Translations under genes and position numbers: made by a program | The notes under the pieces: generated by a model | The model's database searches: none | The model's input: the letters and a program-made list of their open reading frames with translations, nothing else | Told to the model about the DNA's origin: nothing | Origin: CAVTOO01 sp963736355 | Lineage (GTDB): Bacteria; Pseudomonadota; Alphaproteobacteria; Rhizobiales; Xanthobacteraceae | NCBI GenBank assembly: GCA_963736355.1 | Contig: CAVTOO010000002.1 | Span: 434,001-498,000 of the forward strand | Direction of reading: 5' to 3' | Length of the DNA stretch: 64,000 nucleotides | Shown: positions 42,699 through 54,320 of the stretch, one piece after another | Layout: every line of letters starts with the position of its first letter | Position numbering within the stretch: position 1 is the stretch's first letter

Positions 42699-43718
42699 AT
42701 GCTCCGTTTCATCCTGACCCGCGTCAGCCTCGATCGTTCCGACCTTCATCGGAATCACGCTGCTCGCCTTCGTTCTGATCCGGCTCGTCCCCGGCGATCC
42801 GATCGAGACGATGGCGGGCGAGCGCGGCATCGATGCCGCCGCGCCACGCCAAGCTGCGCAAGGAATACGGCTTCGACCAGCCGCTGCTCGTGCAGTACGG
42901 CTACTACTCTGCCGCGCTGCTGCAGGGCGATCTCGGCAAATCGATCGTCACGCACGAGCCGGTGATCACCGAATTCACAGGCGCTGTTCCCGGCGACCAT
43001 CGAACTGTCGCTGTGCGCCATCCTGTTCGCGCTGCTGCCTCGGCCTGCCGGCCGGCATCATCGCCGCGGTGCAAGCGCAATTCCATCTTCGACCACGGCG
43101 TCATGGGCGATCTCGCTGACCGGCTATTCGATGCCGATCTTCTGGTGGGGCCTGCTGCTGATCCTGCTGTTCTCGGTGCAGCTCGGCTGGACGCCGGTGT
43201 CGGGCCGCATCTCGGTGCTCTATTTCATCGAGCCGGTGACCGGCTTCCTGCTGATCGACACGCTGCTGTCCGGCGACTACGGCGCATTCTCGTTCGGCGC
43301 TGTCGCATCTCATCCTGCCGACCATCGTGCTCGGCACCGTGCCGCTGGCGGTGATCGCGCGCATGACGCGCTCGGCCATGCTCGAAGTGCTGGGCGAAGA
43401 CTACATCCGCACCGCGCGCGCCAAGGGCCTGTCGCCATTTGCGCGTCATCGCGCATGCATGCGCTGCGCAACGCGCTGATCCCGGTCGTCACCGTCATCG
43501 GCCTGCAGGTCGGCGTGCTGTTCACCGGCGCCATCCTGACCGAGACGATCTTCTCCTGGCCCGGCGTCGGCAAATGGCTGATCGAAGGCATCAACCGGCG
43601 CGACTATCCGGTGCTGCAGGGCGGCACGCTGCTGATCGGCACCATCGTCATGACGGTCAATCTGCTGGTCGACGTGACCTACGGCCTGATCAATCCGCGC
43701 ATCCGGCACCCGCGATGA
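42699..43718 (+). CDS. dppB: Peptide-type ABC transporter permease (DppB-like), frameshifted
   Basis: The first inner-membrane permease of the importer. The reconstructed N-terminus MLRFILTRVSLIVPTFIGIT is typical; ATG codons at 42684 and 42699 are both possible. Later blocks include RLVPGDPIETMAGERG, RKEYGFDQPLLVQYG and the EAA loop region (EDYIRTARAKGLSPF, then HALRNALIPVVTVIGLQVGV). The intact end is LVDVTYGLINPRIRHPR. At least nine single extra bases lie between 42731 and 43454. The stop overlaps the dppC start (ATGA). Confidence 0.88.
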
Positions 43719-44630
43719 CGCCGAATCCTCGAAACCCGCGTCGCGGCGCCAGCCGGCCCGCCGCATCCGCTTCGCGAGTTCTGGCGCTATTTCAGCGACA
43801 ACACCGGCGCGGTGATCGGGCCTCGTCGTCATCGTCGGCTCGTGGTCGTTGCTGGCGATCTTCGCCGACTGTCATCGCGCCGCATTCGCCGATCCTCACC
43901 AACAACACCGCGTTCCTGCAAGCCGCCGTTCTGGCAGGCGGGCGGCTCGTGGACCTATCCGCTCGGCACCGACGCCATCGGCCGCGACATGCTCTCGCGC
44001 CTCATCCACGGCGCGCGGCTGTCGCTGCTGATCGGCATCGCCGTGGTCGTCGATCTGCGATCGTCGTCGGCACCGTGCTCGGCCTGGTCGCCGGCTTCTT
44101 CCGCGGCGTGCATCGAGATCGTCATCATGCGGCTGATGGACATCATCCTGACGCTGCCGAGCCTGCTGCTCGCCATCGTCATCGTCGCCATCCTCGGCCC
44201 CGGCCTGATGAATGCCATGCTCGCGGTCGCCGATCGTGCTGCTGCCGCATTACGTGCGCATCGCCCGCGCCGCCGTCATTGCCGAAATCTCGAAGGATTA
44301 CGTCACGGCCGCGAAGGTGACGCGGCGCCGGCACGATCCGCCTGATGTTCAAGGAAGTGCTGCCGAACTGCATGGCGCCGCTGATCGTGCAGGCGACGCT
44401 CGGCATTTCGACCGCCATCCTCGACGCCGCCGCGCTCGGCTTCCTCGGCCTCGGCGCGCAGCCGCCGACGCCGGAATGGGGCACCATGCTGGCCGACGCG
44501 CGCGAATTCGTGCTGCGCGCCTGGTGGGTCGTGACGCTTCCCGGGCTTGATGATCCTCATCACCGTGCTGGCCTTCAACCTGCTCGGCGACGGCTTGCGC
44601 GACGCGCTCGATCCCAAGCTGAAGCGGTGA
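43715..44630 (+). CDS. dppC: Peptide-type ABC transporter permease (DppC-like), frameshifted
   Basis: The second permease of the importer, about 300 residues. Reconstructed blocks: PLGTDAIGRDMLSRLIHGAR, LSLLIGIAVVV, RLMDIILTLPSLLLAIVIVA and ISKDYVTAAKVTGAG. The C-terminus is LGFLGLGAQPPTPEWGTMLA, then LLGDGLRDALDPKLKR. More than eight single extra bases break the frame. The start overlaps dppB and the stop overlaps the GTG start of dppD, so the operon is translationally coupled. Confidence 0.88.
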
Positions 44631-45670
44631 ACCCATGGCCGCTGCTCGAGATCGACAATCTGAGCCGTCGAGTTTCCCTCCGCCGCGCCGGCACGCTGCG
44701 CGCGGTCGATGGCGTCAGCGCTGCGCGTCGAGCAAGGCGAGGTGCTCGGCATCGTCGGCGAATCCGGCTCCGGCAAGAGCGTGTCGATGCTGGCGCTGAT
44801 GGGGCTCATCGCCTATCCCGGGCGCGTCACGCGCCGACCGCATGACGTTCGACGGCCGCGACCTGCTGGCGCTGTCGGACAGCGAGCGCCGCAAGCTCAC
44901 CGGCAAGGACGTCGCGATGATCTTCCAGGAGCCGACGACCAGCCTCAATCCGTCCTTCACCATCGGCTTCCAGATCGACCGAGACGCTTGCGCATGCACA
45001 TGAAGATGGACCGCAAGGCGGCGCAGCGGCGCGCCATCGAACTGCTCGAGCAGGTCGGCATTCCGGCGCCGGAGAGCCGGCTCTCGGCCTATCCGCATCA
45101 GCTGTCCGGCGGCATGAACCAGCGCGTCATGATCGCCATGGCGATTGCCTGCAATCCGAAACTGCTGATCGCCGACGAGCCGACCACCGCGCTCGACGTC
45201 ACCATCCAGGCGCAGATCCTCGATCTGCTGCTGTCGCTGCAGCGCGACCGCGGCATGGCGCTGATGCTGATCACCCACAATATGGGCGTGGTCGCCGAGA
45301 CCGCCGAGCGCGTCATGGTGATGTATGCCGGCCAGATCATGGAAGAGCGCCCGCCGCCGACACTGTTCGCCTCGCCGCAGCATCCCTACACGGCGGCGCT
45401 GCTGGCGGCGCGCCCGGAACGCCGCGACGGCGAACGGCTGGCCACCATTCCCGGCAGTCGTGCCCGGCCTGCTCGACCGGCCGCAAGGGCTGCCTGTTCG
45501 CCCGCGCTGCGCCTATGCGACGCCGCATTCGACGCAACGTCCGCCCGGAGTTGCGCGCCTGGAAGGACGGCGCATGTGCGCTGTCACTATCCGCTCGGCG
45601 ATCCGACGCGCGACGCGCGCATCGCGCAGGACGGACCGCGCCGGCGCGACCGCCAAGGAAGTCGCTGGCG

Positions 45671-45674
<4 letters not shown>
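44627..45674 (+). CDS. dppD: Peptide-type ABC transporter ATPase (DppD-like), frameshifted
   Basis: The first ATPase of the importer. I use a GTG start at 44627 because it is in frame with LLEIDNLSVEFPS and forms a GTGA overlap with the dppC stop. Walker A is GESGSGKSVSMLALMG, the signature is HQLSGGMNQRVMIAMAI, and Walker B is KLLIADEPTTALDVTIQAQI. The oligopeptide-ABC C-terminal region with Cys-bearing Pro-rich loops follows (GCLFAPRCAYA). Around seven extra bases shift the frame. The stop overlaps the dppF start (ATGA). Confidence 0.88.
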
Positions 45675-46662
<988 letters not shown>

Positions 46663-46839
46663 TCGTCGGTGCTTCTCAACAACATAGATTGTTGTTCACT
46701 GCAGCAGCCGCACGTGACGCGCTGCAACAGTTCACAGGCGCGCTGGACGATGGAACCGTTTGCATTAGACTAAAGTCTGAGCGCAGGCGCCGACTGAGTC
46801 GCTGCCGGTGAGCTCCATGAAATAACCGGGGAAGCAAAC

Positions 46840-47091
46840 ATGCTTGAATCATTGATTGTCTGGATCATCGTCGGCGGCATCGCCGGCTGGCTCGCCGGAA
46901 TGGTCGTCAAAGGTATGGGCTTCGGCCTCGTCGGCAACGTCGTCATCGGTATCGTCGGCGCCATCGTCGCCGGCTGGTTGTTGCCGCGGCTCGGCATCAT
47001 CATCGGCGGCGGCTGGATCGCCGCGATCATCAACGCCGCCATCGGCGCCATCATCGTGCTGGTCATCGTGTCGTTCATCAAACGCGCCTGA
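46840..47091 (+). CDS. GlsB/YeaQ/YmgE family stress-response membrane protein
   Basis: An intact 83-residue, very hydrophobic, glycine-rich protein of the transglycosylase-associated family (three membrane segments). Pattern: WIIVGGIAGWLAGMVVKGMG, then GFGLVGNVVIGIVGAIVAGW. The conserved family layout is clear, but the true role is unknown; related genes respond to stress. It is a single-gene unit with a terminator right behind it. Confidence 0.9.
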   Translation: MLESLIVWIIVGGIAGWLAGMVVKGMGFGLVGNVVIGIVGAIVAGWLLPRLGIIIGGGWIAAIINAAIGAIIVLVIVSFIKRA

Positions 47092-47107
47092 GCGCGTTTC
47101 AAATGCA

Positions 47108-47135
47108 AAACGGCCGCCCCTTCGGGCGGCCGTTT
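47108..47135 (+). terminator. Strong rho-independent terminator
   Basis: A perfect 12-bp stem (aaacggccgccc / gggcggccgttt) with a 4-nt loop, followed by ctgttttt, lies 17 bases after the GlsB-type gene. Confidence 0.92.
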
Positions 47136-47319
47136 CTGTTTTTGCAAGTGATTTTGAAGCATTGGTGTTCGGACATTGCCTTGCAGAACCGCAATAGCGG
47201 CGCATAGACTGGCACTCAGAGAATGGAAATGCGCATCAACGCAGCCATTTGCGGTGCATTGAACCATTCGCAGCCATTGCCACACTCATTGTGTTCGGCT
47301 CATCAAGCGAGGTGTTCTC

Positions 47320-48299
47320 ATGAAATTGACACGACGCGAATTTGGTCTTTTCGCTGGCGCGACCGGCCTTGTGGCCGCAGGCAGCAACAACGTGCTCGCT
47401 CAACAATCCGCGTTCTTCCGCATCGGAACAGGCGGAACGGCAGGCACCTATTATCCGGTCGGCGGCATGCTCGCCAATGCGATCTCGAATCCGCCCGGCC
47501 TCATCCTCACCGCGCAGGCTTCCAACGGGTCCGTTGCCAATATCAACGCGGTCACGTCCGGCCAGGCCGAGTCCGGCTTCAGCCAGGCGGACGTTGCAGC
47601 CTGGGCCTATACCGGCACCGGGACTCTACGAGGGCAAGGGCAAGGTCGAGGACCTGCGGCTCATCGCCAACCTCTACCCCGAAAGCCTGCACTTCGTCGC
47701 CACCAAGAGCTCCGGCGTCAAGTCGATCGCCGACCTCAAGGGCAAGCGCGTCTCGCTCGACGAGCCGGGCTCCGGCACGCTGGTCGATGCACGCATCATC
47801 CTCAAGGCGTTCGGGCTTTCGGAAAAGGACATCAAGCCGGAATATCTCAAGCCGCAACCAGTCCGCCGACAAGATCAAGGACGGCTCGCTCGACGCATTC
47901 GTCTTCGTCGGCGGCTTTCCGACCGCGGCGATCTCCGAGCTGGCCGCGACCGGCAGCGGCGTCGTCCTGCTGCCGATCGACGGCGCGCAGGCCGAGGCGA
48001 TCCGCAAGGAGTATCCAGTTCTTCGCCAACGACGACGATCCCCGCCAACACCTACAAGGACGTCCCCGCGCGTCAAGACGCTCGCTGTCGGCGCCCAATG
48101 GGTGACGTCGGCCAAGCAACCGGACGATCTCGTCTACGAGATCACCAAGGCGCTGTGGAGCGACAAGACGCGCGCCGCGCTCGATGCCGGCCACGCCAAG
48201 GGCAAGGTGATCCGCAAGGAGACCGCGCTCGCCGGCGCCGGCATTCCGGTTCATCCGGGCGCCGCGAAATTCTACAAGGAAGCCGGCCTCCTTAAGTAA
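47320..48299 (+). CDS. TAXI family TRAP transporter solute-binding subunit (frameshifted)
   Basis: A periplasmic binding protein of the TAXI class, about 322 residues. The signal peptide has a twin-arginine look (KLTRREFGLFAGATGLVAAG). The mature part has FRIGTGGTAGTYYPVGGMLA and SNGSVANINAVTSGQAESGF. Then come NLYPESLHFVATKSSGVKSI and LDAFVFVGGFPTAAISELAA. Single extra bases near 47623, 47860, 48019, 48042, 48047 and 48070 break the frame. It delivers its ligand (often a carboxylate such as glutamate-like compounds) to the fused permease encoded next. Confidence 0.9.
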
Positions 48300-48376
48300 C
48301 CGCATCGCGTCATGATCTTCGCCGGGCGGCACGCCCGGCGAAGCCTTTCTTGAGGTACGCCGTGCGAGGAGCCGCG

Positions 48377-50581
48377 ATGGCCGACAAGAACGTCCTTGCA
48401 GCGCCGGCGAACATCGACACGCTGGAACTCGAGGCAGAAGTTCGATCCCGAAGATGCACTTCCGACCGCTGCAGCCGACGACGGCCTGGCATCGTCGCGG
48501 CGCTCCTGTTCGCGCTGTCCTGCTTTCACTACTACACCGCCGGCTTCGGCCTGCTGCGCGAGACCACGCATCGCGGCATCCACCTCGCCTTCGTGCTCGG
48601 CCTGATCTTTCTCGTCTTTGCCGCCCGTACGTCGCGGCAGAACGTGCGTGCAGCAGAGCCGCTGCTGGCGCCGGGCGGCATCCACGTCGTCGACTGGGCG
48701 CTGGCCATCGCCGCCGTGCTGCGCCTCGACTGTACGTGCCCTGGGTCTTCCACGACCTCGCCGTTCCGCGTCGGCAACCCGATCGACGACTCGATGTGGT
48801 CATGGGCACCATCATGATCGTGGTGCTGCTCGAGGCGACGCGACGCTCGCGTCGGCATCGCGCTGCCGATCATCGCCGTCGTGCCTGATGCTCTACGCGC
48901 TACTTCGGGCCGTCGATGCCGGGCATCCTCACGCATCCCGGCAGCACGTGGTACGAGCGTCGTCAACCATCTCTATCTGACCAGCCAGGGCATCTACGGC
49001 ATCGCGCTGGGCGTGGTGGCGACCTACGTGTTCCACTACGTGCTGTTCGGCGTGCTGGCGACGCGCATCGGGCTCGGGCGGCTTGTTCATCGACCTCGCC
49101 ACGGCGCTCGCAGGGCGCTTCGCCGGCGGCCCGGCCAAGGTCGTCGATTTTCGGCTCCGGCGCTGTTCGGCATGATCTCGGGCTCCTCGATCGCCAATAC
49201 GGTGACGGTCGGCTCGCTGACGATCCCGATGATGATCCGCATCGGCTATCCGCGGCACTTCGCGGCGGCCGTGGAATCGACCGCGTCCACCGGCGGCCAG
49301 ATCACGCCGCCGATCATGGGCGCGGCTGCGTTCCTGATGGTCGAATACCTCGGCGCTGTCCTATGCGACGATCATCGTCGCCGCCATCGTGCCGGCCTTC
49401 ATGCATTTCTTCGGCGTGTTCTGCCAGGTGCATTTCGAGGCGCAAGAAGATCGGCATGCGCGGCCTGACGGCCGAGGAGCTGCCGGACCCGATCGCGGTG
49501 ATCGGCGCGAACTGGCCGACGGCGATGCCGCTCGTCGTGCTGCTGGTGTGCTGTTCTCGGGCTTCACGCCCTATCTCGCCGCGTTCTGGGGCATCACGGG
49601 CTGCATCGTGTCGTTGCGACCGGGCGCAGCACCCTCCTCACCGTGCTGTTCAGCGGCGGCGTGATCCTGGCGGCCATGACCGGCGCAATCATTACCGCCC
49701 GCTTTCATCGCCGTCGCGACGGCCATCGTCGTGGCGACGTTCATATTCGCATGGTGGCGCGGCGGCGAACGCAAAGCCGGCGTCGTCGATGTCGTCGACG
49801 CCTTCGTGGTCGGCGCCAAGTACGCCATCTCCGTCGGCGCGGCGGCTGCGACCGTCGGCATCATCGTCGGCATCGTCACGCTCACCGGCGTCGGCTTCAA
49901 GATTTCCTTCATCGTCACGTCGCTCGCGGCCGACATCGGCAGTCTGCTGCTGCCGCTCATTCCGGTCCTGACTGTTCGACCCCAAGGGCATGACGCTGTT
50001 CTTCACGCTGGTGCTGACGGCGATCGTCTGCATCCTGCTTGGCTGCGGCGTGCCGACCACGGCCACCTACATCATCATGGTGACGGTCGCGGCGCCGACG
50101 CTCGGCCTGCTCGGCGTGGCGCCGATCGTGGCGCACTTCTTCGTCTTCTATTACGGCGTGCTCGCTGACATCACGCCGCCGGTCGCGCTTGCGGCCTATG
50201 CCGGAGCCAGCATGGCGGGCGCCGATCCGTTCAAGACCGGCAACACGGCGTTCCGCCTCGCGCTCGGCAAGGTGCTGGTGCCGTTCGTCTTCGTCTATGG
50301 ACCGTCGATGCTGATCGTCACCCAGGGCTTCACCTGGACCGACTTCCTCGCTCACCACATTCGGCTGCGCGGTCGGCATCTTGATGCTGTCGGCGGCGTT
50401 CGCAGGCTTCATGACGACGGTGCTGGCGCCGTGGCAGCGCATCCTGTTGGGCCTCGCAGCATTGCCGACCATCGCGCCCGGGCTCGCCTCGACGCTCGGC
50501 GGCATCGCGCTGGCGCTGCCGGTTCTCGTGCCGCAGATGCTCAGCCTGTGGCGCCGTCGCCAGGGCGATCCTATTCGGTAA
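48377..50581 (+). CDS. TRAP transporter fused permease subunit (DctQM type), frameshifted
   Basis: A large fused 4TM/12TM permease of about 720 residues, the usual partner of TAXI binding proteins. It uses an ion gradient rather than ATP. Reconstructed blocks: FHYYTAGFGLLRETTHRGIH, GIALGVVATYVFHYVLFGVL, SALFGMISGSSIANTVTVGS, STASTGGQITPPIMGAAAFL and VAHFFVFYYGVLADITPPVA. About twenty single-base changes lie between 48440 and 50370, the densest stretch in the window. The last ten bases overlap the end of the convergent tctA gene. Confidence 0.9.
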
Positions 50582-52125
50582 ACACTTCGTCGCGGCTCTT
50601 GCGGATCGAGGGCAGGATCGCGAGCACCAGCACGAGCGCCGCGATGGCCAGCAAGCCCGGCGCTGATCGGCCTGTCGACGAAGGTCATGAGATGCCGCGC
50701 GACATGATCAGCGCCTGGCGCAGCTTCTCCTCCATCAGCTTGCCGAGCACGAAGCCGAGCAGCATCGGCGCCGGCTCGAAGCCGAACTTGATCAGCGCAT
50801 AGCCGATCAGCCGAAGGCGGCCGTGAACATCACGTCGACCGGCGAATTGTTGATCGAATAGATGCCGATGCAGCAGAACATCAGGATCGCCGGGAACATC
50901 AGGCGGTAGGGCACCTTGAGCAGGCGCACCCACAGGCCGATCAGCGGCAGGTTGATGATGAGCAGCATCAGGTTGCCGATCCACATCGAGGCGATCATGC
51001 CCCAGAACAGCTCGGCGTTCTTGGTCATGACCTGCGGGCCGGGCATGATGCCGTGGATGGTCATGGCGCCGACCATCAGCGCCATCACGGCGTTGGGCGG
51101 AATGCCGAGCGTCAGCAGCGGAATGAAGGCGGTCTGCGCGCCGGCATTGTTGGCCGATTCCGGCCCCGCCACGCCTTCGATGGCGCCCTTGCCGAAGCGG
51201 CGCGGGTCCTTGGCGATCTTCTTCTCCAGCGTGTAGGAGGCGAACGGGCCGAGCACCGCGCCGTTGCCCGGCAGGATGCCGAGGATGCGAGCCGATGAAC
51301 GTGCCGCGCAGCGATCGGCGCGGCCGACTGCTTGAGTCCGTCCCGCGTCGGGCAGCAGGCGGCCGATGGCGGCTCGTCGCACGACGTCGCGCGTCTCGGG
51401 CGCCTCGAGGTTGCGCAGGATTTCGGCGAAGCCGAACATGCCCATGGCCAGCACGGCGAAGTCGATGCCGTCGGCGAGCGGTCGGCAAGCCGAAGCGTCA
51501 GGCGCTCCTCGGCCGGTCTCGAGATCGGTGCCGACGTCGAGAGCAGGACGCCGAGCGAGGATCATCGCGATGCGCCTTGCAGCACCGAGCCGCGCGCCAG
51601 CACGACGGCGAAGATCAGGCCCATCACCATCAGCGAGAAATATTCGGCCGGGCCGAACAGCAGCGCCAGCTTGCGTCAGCGGCGCGGCGAGCGCGGCGAT
51701 GACCACCGTCGCGACGCATGCCGGCGAAGAAGGAGCCGATGCGCGGCGATGCCGAGCGCCACGCCGGCGCGGCCCTGCTTGGCCATCTGGTGGCCGTCGA
51801 GCGTGGTGACGACCGAGGTCGCCTCGCCGGGAATGTTGACGAGGATCGCCGTGGTCGAGCCGCCGTACTGCGCGCCGTAGTAGATGCCGGCCAGCATGAT
51901 CAGCGCGCCGATCGGATCGAGGCCGAAGGTGATCGGCAGCAGCATGGCGATGGTGGCGATCGGGCCGACGCCCGGCAGCACGCCGATCAGCGTGCCGACC
52001 AGGCAGCCGACGAAGCACAGAAGAATGTTCACCGGCAGCGGCACGGTGCCGATCAGCGGCAGCGTCACATCGACGAGGCGAAGGACCGTTTCAAAGCCGT
52101 GCCCGAGATTTGCGAAGATTTCCAT
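50571..52125 (-). CDS. tctA: Tripartite tricarboxylate transporter permease TctA (frameshifted)
   Basis: The large permease of a TTT-type importer, about 505 residues. The start MEIFANLGHGFETVLRLVDV is followed by TLIGVLPGVGPIATIAMLLP, AGIYYGAQYGGSTTAILVNI, PGEATSVVTTLDG and GILPGNGAVLGPFASYTLEK. Later come TAFIPLLTLGIPPNAVMALM and GAMTIHGIMPGPQVMTKNAE. The reconstructed end is LPSIRKSRDEVFTE with a TAG at 50571-50573. Roughly ten single-base changes break the frame. It is the last gene of the tctCBA set, with an 11-bp tail-to-tail overlap with the TRAP permease gene. Confidence 0.9.
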
Positions 52126-52144
52126 GGCGTCGGTGACCTGCGGC

Positions 52145-52846
52145 TCAGATGTAAATGTAGCCGGGGATGACAAGCACGGGCATCGGCAGACTGAGCGCGT
52201 ATTTGAACACGCCGATGCACAGCGCCGTCATGACGATGGCGAAGATGATGAGTTCGCGGAAACGCGTTTCATGCGACGCCGCGCCGGAGATCAGCGCCAG
52301 CAGAGGGGCTGCGATCAGAAGCCCGACGCTGCGCACGGTCAACGCGAAGGCCAGCATGCCGCCGACCAGAAACAAAGGTCCGCGCAGGCCGCTGCGGTCG
52401 AGCCAGCCGGGATGGCTGACGTTGAACACCAGGAGCGCGATCAGCGTCAGCGCATAGATGAAGCAGAACACCAGCGCGAAGGGCGGCAGACCGAACACCT
52501 CGCCGAGGCCTGCGAAGCCGAGCACCGCGCCGATGATGATGGCTGCGATGGTCAGCGCCACGATCGCCAGAAGGCCGCTGAAATCCCGCAACATCACGCG
52601 CGGGCCGTCGCCCAGAAACGCATGCACGACCAGCGTCACGCCGACGACCGCGACCAGGATCAGGACCACGCGCGGCAACAGGCCGGGGCCGATTGAATTG
52701 AGCGCGCCCCATGACAGGTTCGCGCCCGCGATCCAGCCGAGCAGGACGAAGCCGATGAGGGTGACCCCGCCGACGAAACTCTGCATGTCGCGGATCGATC
52801 GCGCCGGCCGCGACGCGGTGTCTCGAGACTGATCACTCACAACCAT
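52145..52846 (-). CDS. tctB: Tripartite tricarboxylate transporter small permease TctB
   Basis: An intact 233-residue protein with several membrane segments, for example VGGVTLIGFVLLGWIAGANL, the GLLPRVVLILVAVVGVTLVV segment and RSVGLLIAAPLLALISG. The GPGLLPR motif is typical of the TctB family. The N-terminal 20 residues are polar, so the true start may be the internal Met before QSFVGG. It lies 19 bases upstream of tctA. TctB alone has few conserved sites; the assignment leans on its place between tctC and tctA. Confidence 0.88.
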   Translation of the reverse strand: MVVSDQSRDTASRPARSIRDMQSFVGGVTLIGFVLLGWIAGANLSWGALNSIGPGLLPRVVLILVAVVGVTLVVHAFLGDGPRVMLRDFSGLLAIVALTIAAIIIGAVLGFAGLGEVFGLPPFALVFCFIYALTLIALLVFNVSHPGWLDRSGLRGPLFLVGGMLAFALTVRSVGLLIAAPLLALISGAASHETRFRELIIFAIVMTALCIGVFKYALSLPMPVLVIPGYIYI

Positions 52847-52855
52847 ACACTCGAC

Positions 52856-52900
52856 GATGTCTGGAATTAGGATGTCTGGAATTACGATGTCTGGAATTCA
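52856..52900. repeat. Three tandem copies of a 15-bp unit upstream of tctB
   Basis: The unit gatgtctggaatta(g/c) is repeated at 52856-52870, 52871-52885 and 52886-52900, the last with two changed bases at its end. It starts ten bases upstream of the tctB start codon. Unit length 15 keeps any reading frame. It could be slippage-prone DNA or a spaced set of protein-binding sites. Confidence 0.85.
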
Positions 52901-53060
52901 TGTCGTTCCGCGGCGCTGCCCAGTCTGCAGCCGATGCTTGTTCCCGCATCGTACCGCACCCTCCCGGACAGCAAACCGCCCTCCCCCTGCACTTTTGCAG
53001 CAAGGGAAGGGCGGTGCAAGTGGCAGACGCCGAGACGTTAGTTTATTCCGGCTTGAGGCC

Positions 53061-54050
53061 TTATTCCGGCTTCAGGCCCTGGCTCTTGATGAGCTCCGAC
53101 CACTTCTCGTTCTCGGACTTCACGTAAGCCTTGAACTCGTCGGCGGTGGAGCCGGTCAGCACGAAGCCGATGCCTTCCAGCTTGGCGCGCACATCGGGCT
53201 CCTTCAGCACTTCGACGAACGCCTTGTTGTATTTGGCGAGCTGATCGGCGTTCATGCCGGCCGGGCCGAAGAAGCCCCACCAGTTGACCATCTCGTAGCC
53301 CTTCAGTCCCGCTTCCTCGAGCGTCGGCACATCGGGCAGCGACGGCGCGCGGACCTTCGAGGTCACCGCGAGCGCGCGCAGCTTGCCTTCCTTGATCAGC
53401 GGCGACGCGGTCGGCGCCGACAGGAACATGAAGGGAATGTGGCCGCCGAGCACCTGCGGCACCGCGGGGCCTTCGCCATTGAAGGGCACGGCGACCGTCT
53501 TTACGTCGGCGAGCTTGGCGAAGAACATCGCCGACAGATGCGCGCCGTCGCCGCGTCCGCCGGTCGCGTAGTTCACCGCACCCGGATTCGCCTTCAGATG
53601 CGCGATCAGGTCCTTCACCGACTTGCCCGGCTCGAACGCCGGATTGGCGACAAGCACCAGCGGCGTCCACGCAGCGAGAATGATCGGCGTGAAATCCTTC
53701 ATCGGCTCGTAGCCGACACCGGCGTAGAGGCTCGGCGCAACCGCGTGCGTCGTCTGCGTCGCGATCTGCAGCGTCAGCCCGTCGGGCGCGGATTTCGCGA
53801 CATGGCGCGAGCCGAGCTGCCCGGTGGCGCCGGCGCGGTTTTCGATGATGACCTGCTGGCCGAGCTTCTCGGCGAGCTTGGCGCCGACGACGCGCGCGAG
53901 CGTGTCCGTCGTGCCGCCGGGCGCATAGGCCACGATGATGGAAATCGGCTGTTGCGCCTGCGCCGCCTGAAGGCCGAAGGCCATGGACGCGGCAACCGTT
54001 GCGCCAACAGTTGCGGCAATTGTGAGCGACCCGAGAACTCTGCTCAGCAT
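53061..54050 (-). CDS. tctC: TctC/Bug family tripartite tricarboxylate transporter substrate-binding protein
   Basis: An intact 329-residue periplasmic binding protein. The signal peptide is residues 1-32 (MLSRVLGSLTIAATVGATVA then a second hydrophobic part ending QAAQAQ). Bug-family blocks: ISIIVAYAPGGTTDTLARVV, LGQQVIIENRAGATGQLGSR, PFNGEGPAVPQVLGGHIPFM and LPDVPTLEEAGLKGYEMVNW. Ligands in this family are mostly carboxylates; the specific one is unknown. The last 18 bases including the stop are duplicated directly downstream (53043-53060). Confidence 0.93.
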   Translation of the reverse strand: MLSRVLGSLTIAATVGATVAASMAFGLQAAQAQQPISIIVAYAPGGTTDTLARVVGAKLAEKLGQQVIIENRAGATGQLGSRHVAKSAPDGLTLQIATQTTHAVAPSLYAGVGYEPMKDFTPIILAAWTPLVLVANPAFEPGKSVKDLIAHLKANPGAVNYATGGRGDGAHLSAMFFAKLADVKTVAVPFNGEGPAVPQVLGGHIPFMFLSAPTASPLIKEGKLRALAVTSKVRAPSLPDVPTLEEAGLKGYEMVNWWGFFGPAGMNADQLAKYNKAFVEVLKEPDVRAKLEGIGFVLTGSTADEFKAYVKSENEKWSELIKSQGLKPE

Positions 54051-54124
54051 TCGTTTTCTCCCTGATGAAACCTTGTTTGCAACGGCGTGCCGCACGCGGC
54101 AAACCGAAACTCGATATTTTGTCG

Positions 54125-54144
54125 TATAATAGATCACCGGTGAT
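54125..54144. promoter_or_regulatory. Possible -10 box next to a perfect palindrome in the tctC / dehydrogenase divergent region
   Basis: A tataat hexamer (54125-54130) is followed two bases later by the perfect 12-bp palindrome atcaccggtgat (54133-54144). The pair lies between the divergent tctC and DUF1932-type dehydrogenase genes and stands out in an A/T-richer stretch. A palindrome right behind a -10 box is a common repressor site layout. No regulator gene is adjacent and no good -35 box is seen at standard spacing. Confidence 0.35.
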
Positions 54145-54320
54145 GTCGCAGGGAAGCGCAAGAACGCCGTATTTCATGCTAATTTCGGCGCTGTCATGCC
54201 GCACCGGCATAGCCATCATGTACAAAAGGCGACGAATCCCGCAACCGCTTGCGCTATCGCAAAGCACCGCTCATTCATGCGGCGTTCGTTTCACGTCACG
54301 AACCTGTTTGAGGAACTCTC

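Noticed and set aside
52856..52900. CRISPR-like array
   Set aside because: Three directly abutting 15-bp units without spacers are a simple tandem repeat; there are no cas genes.
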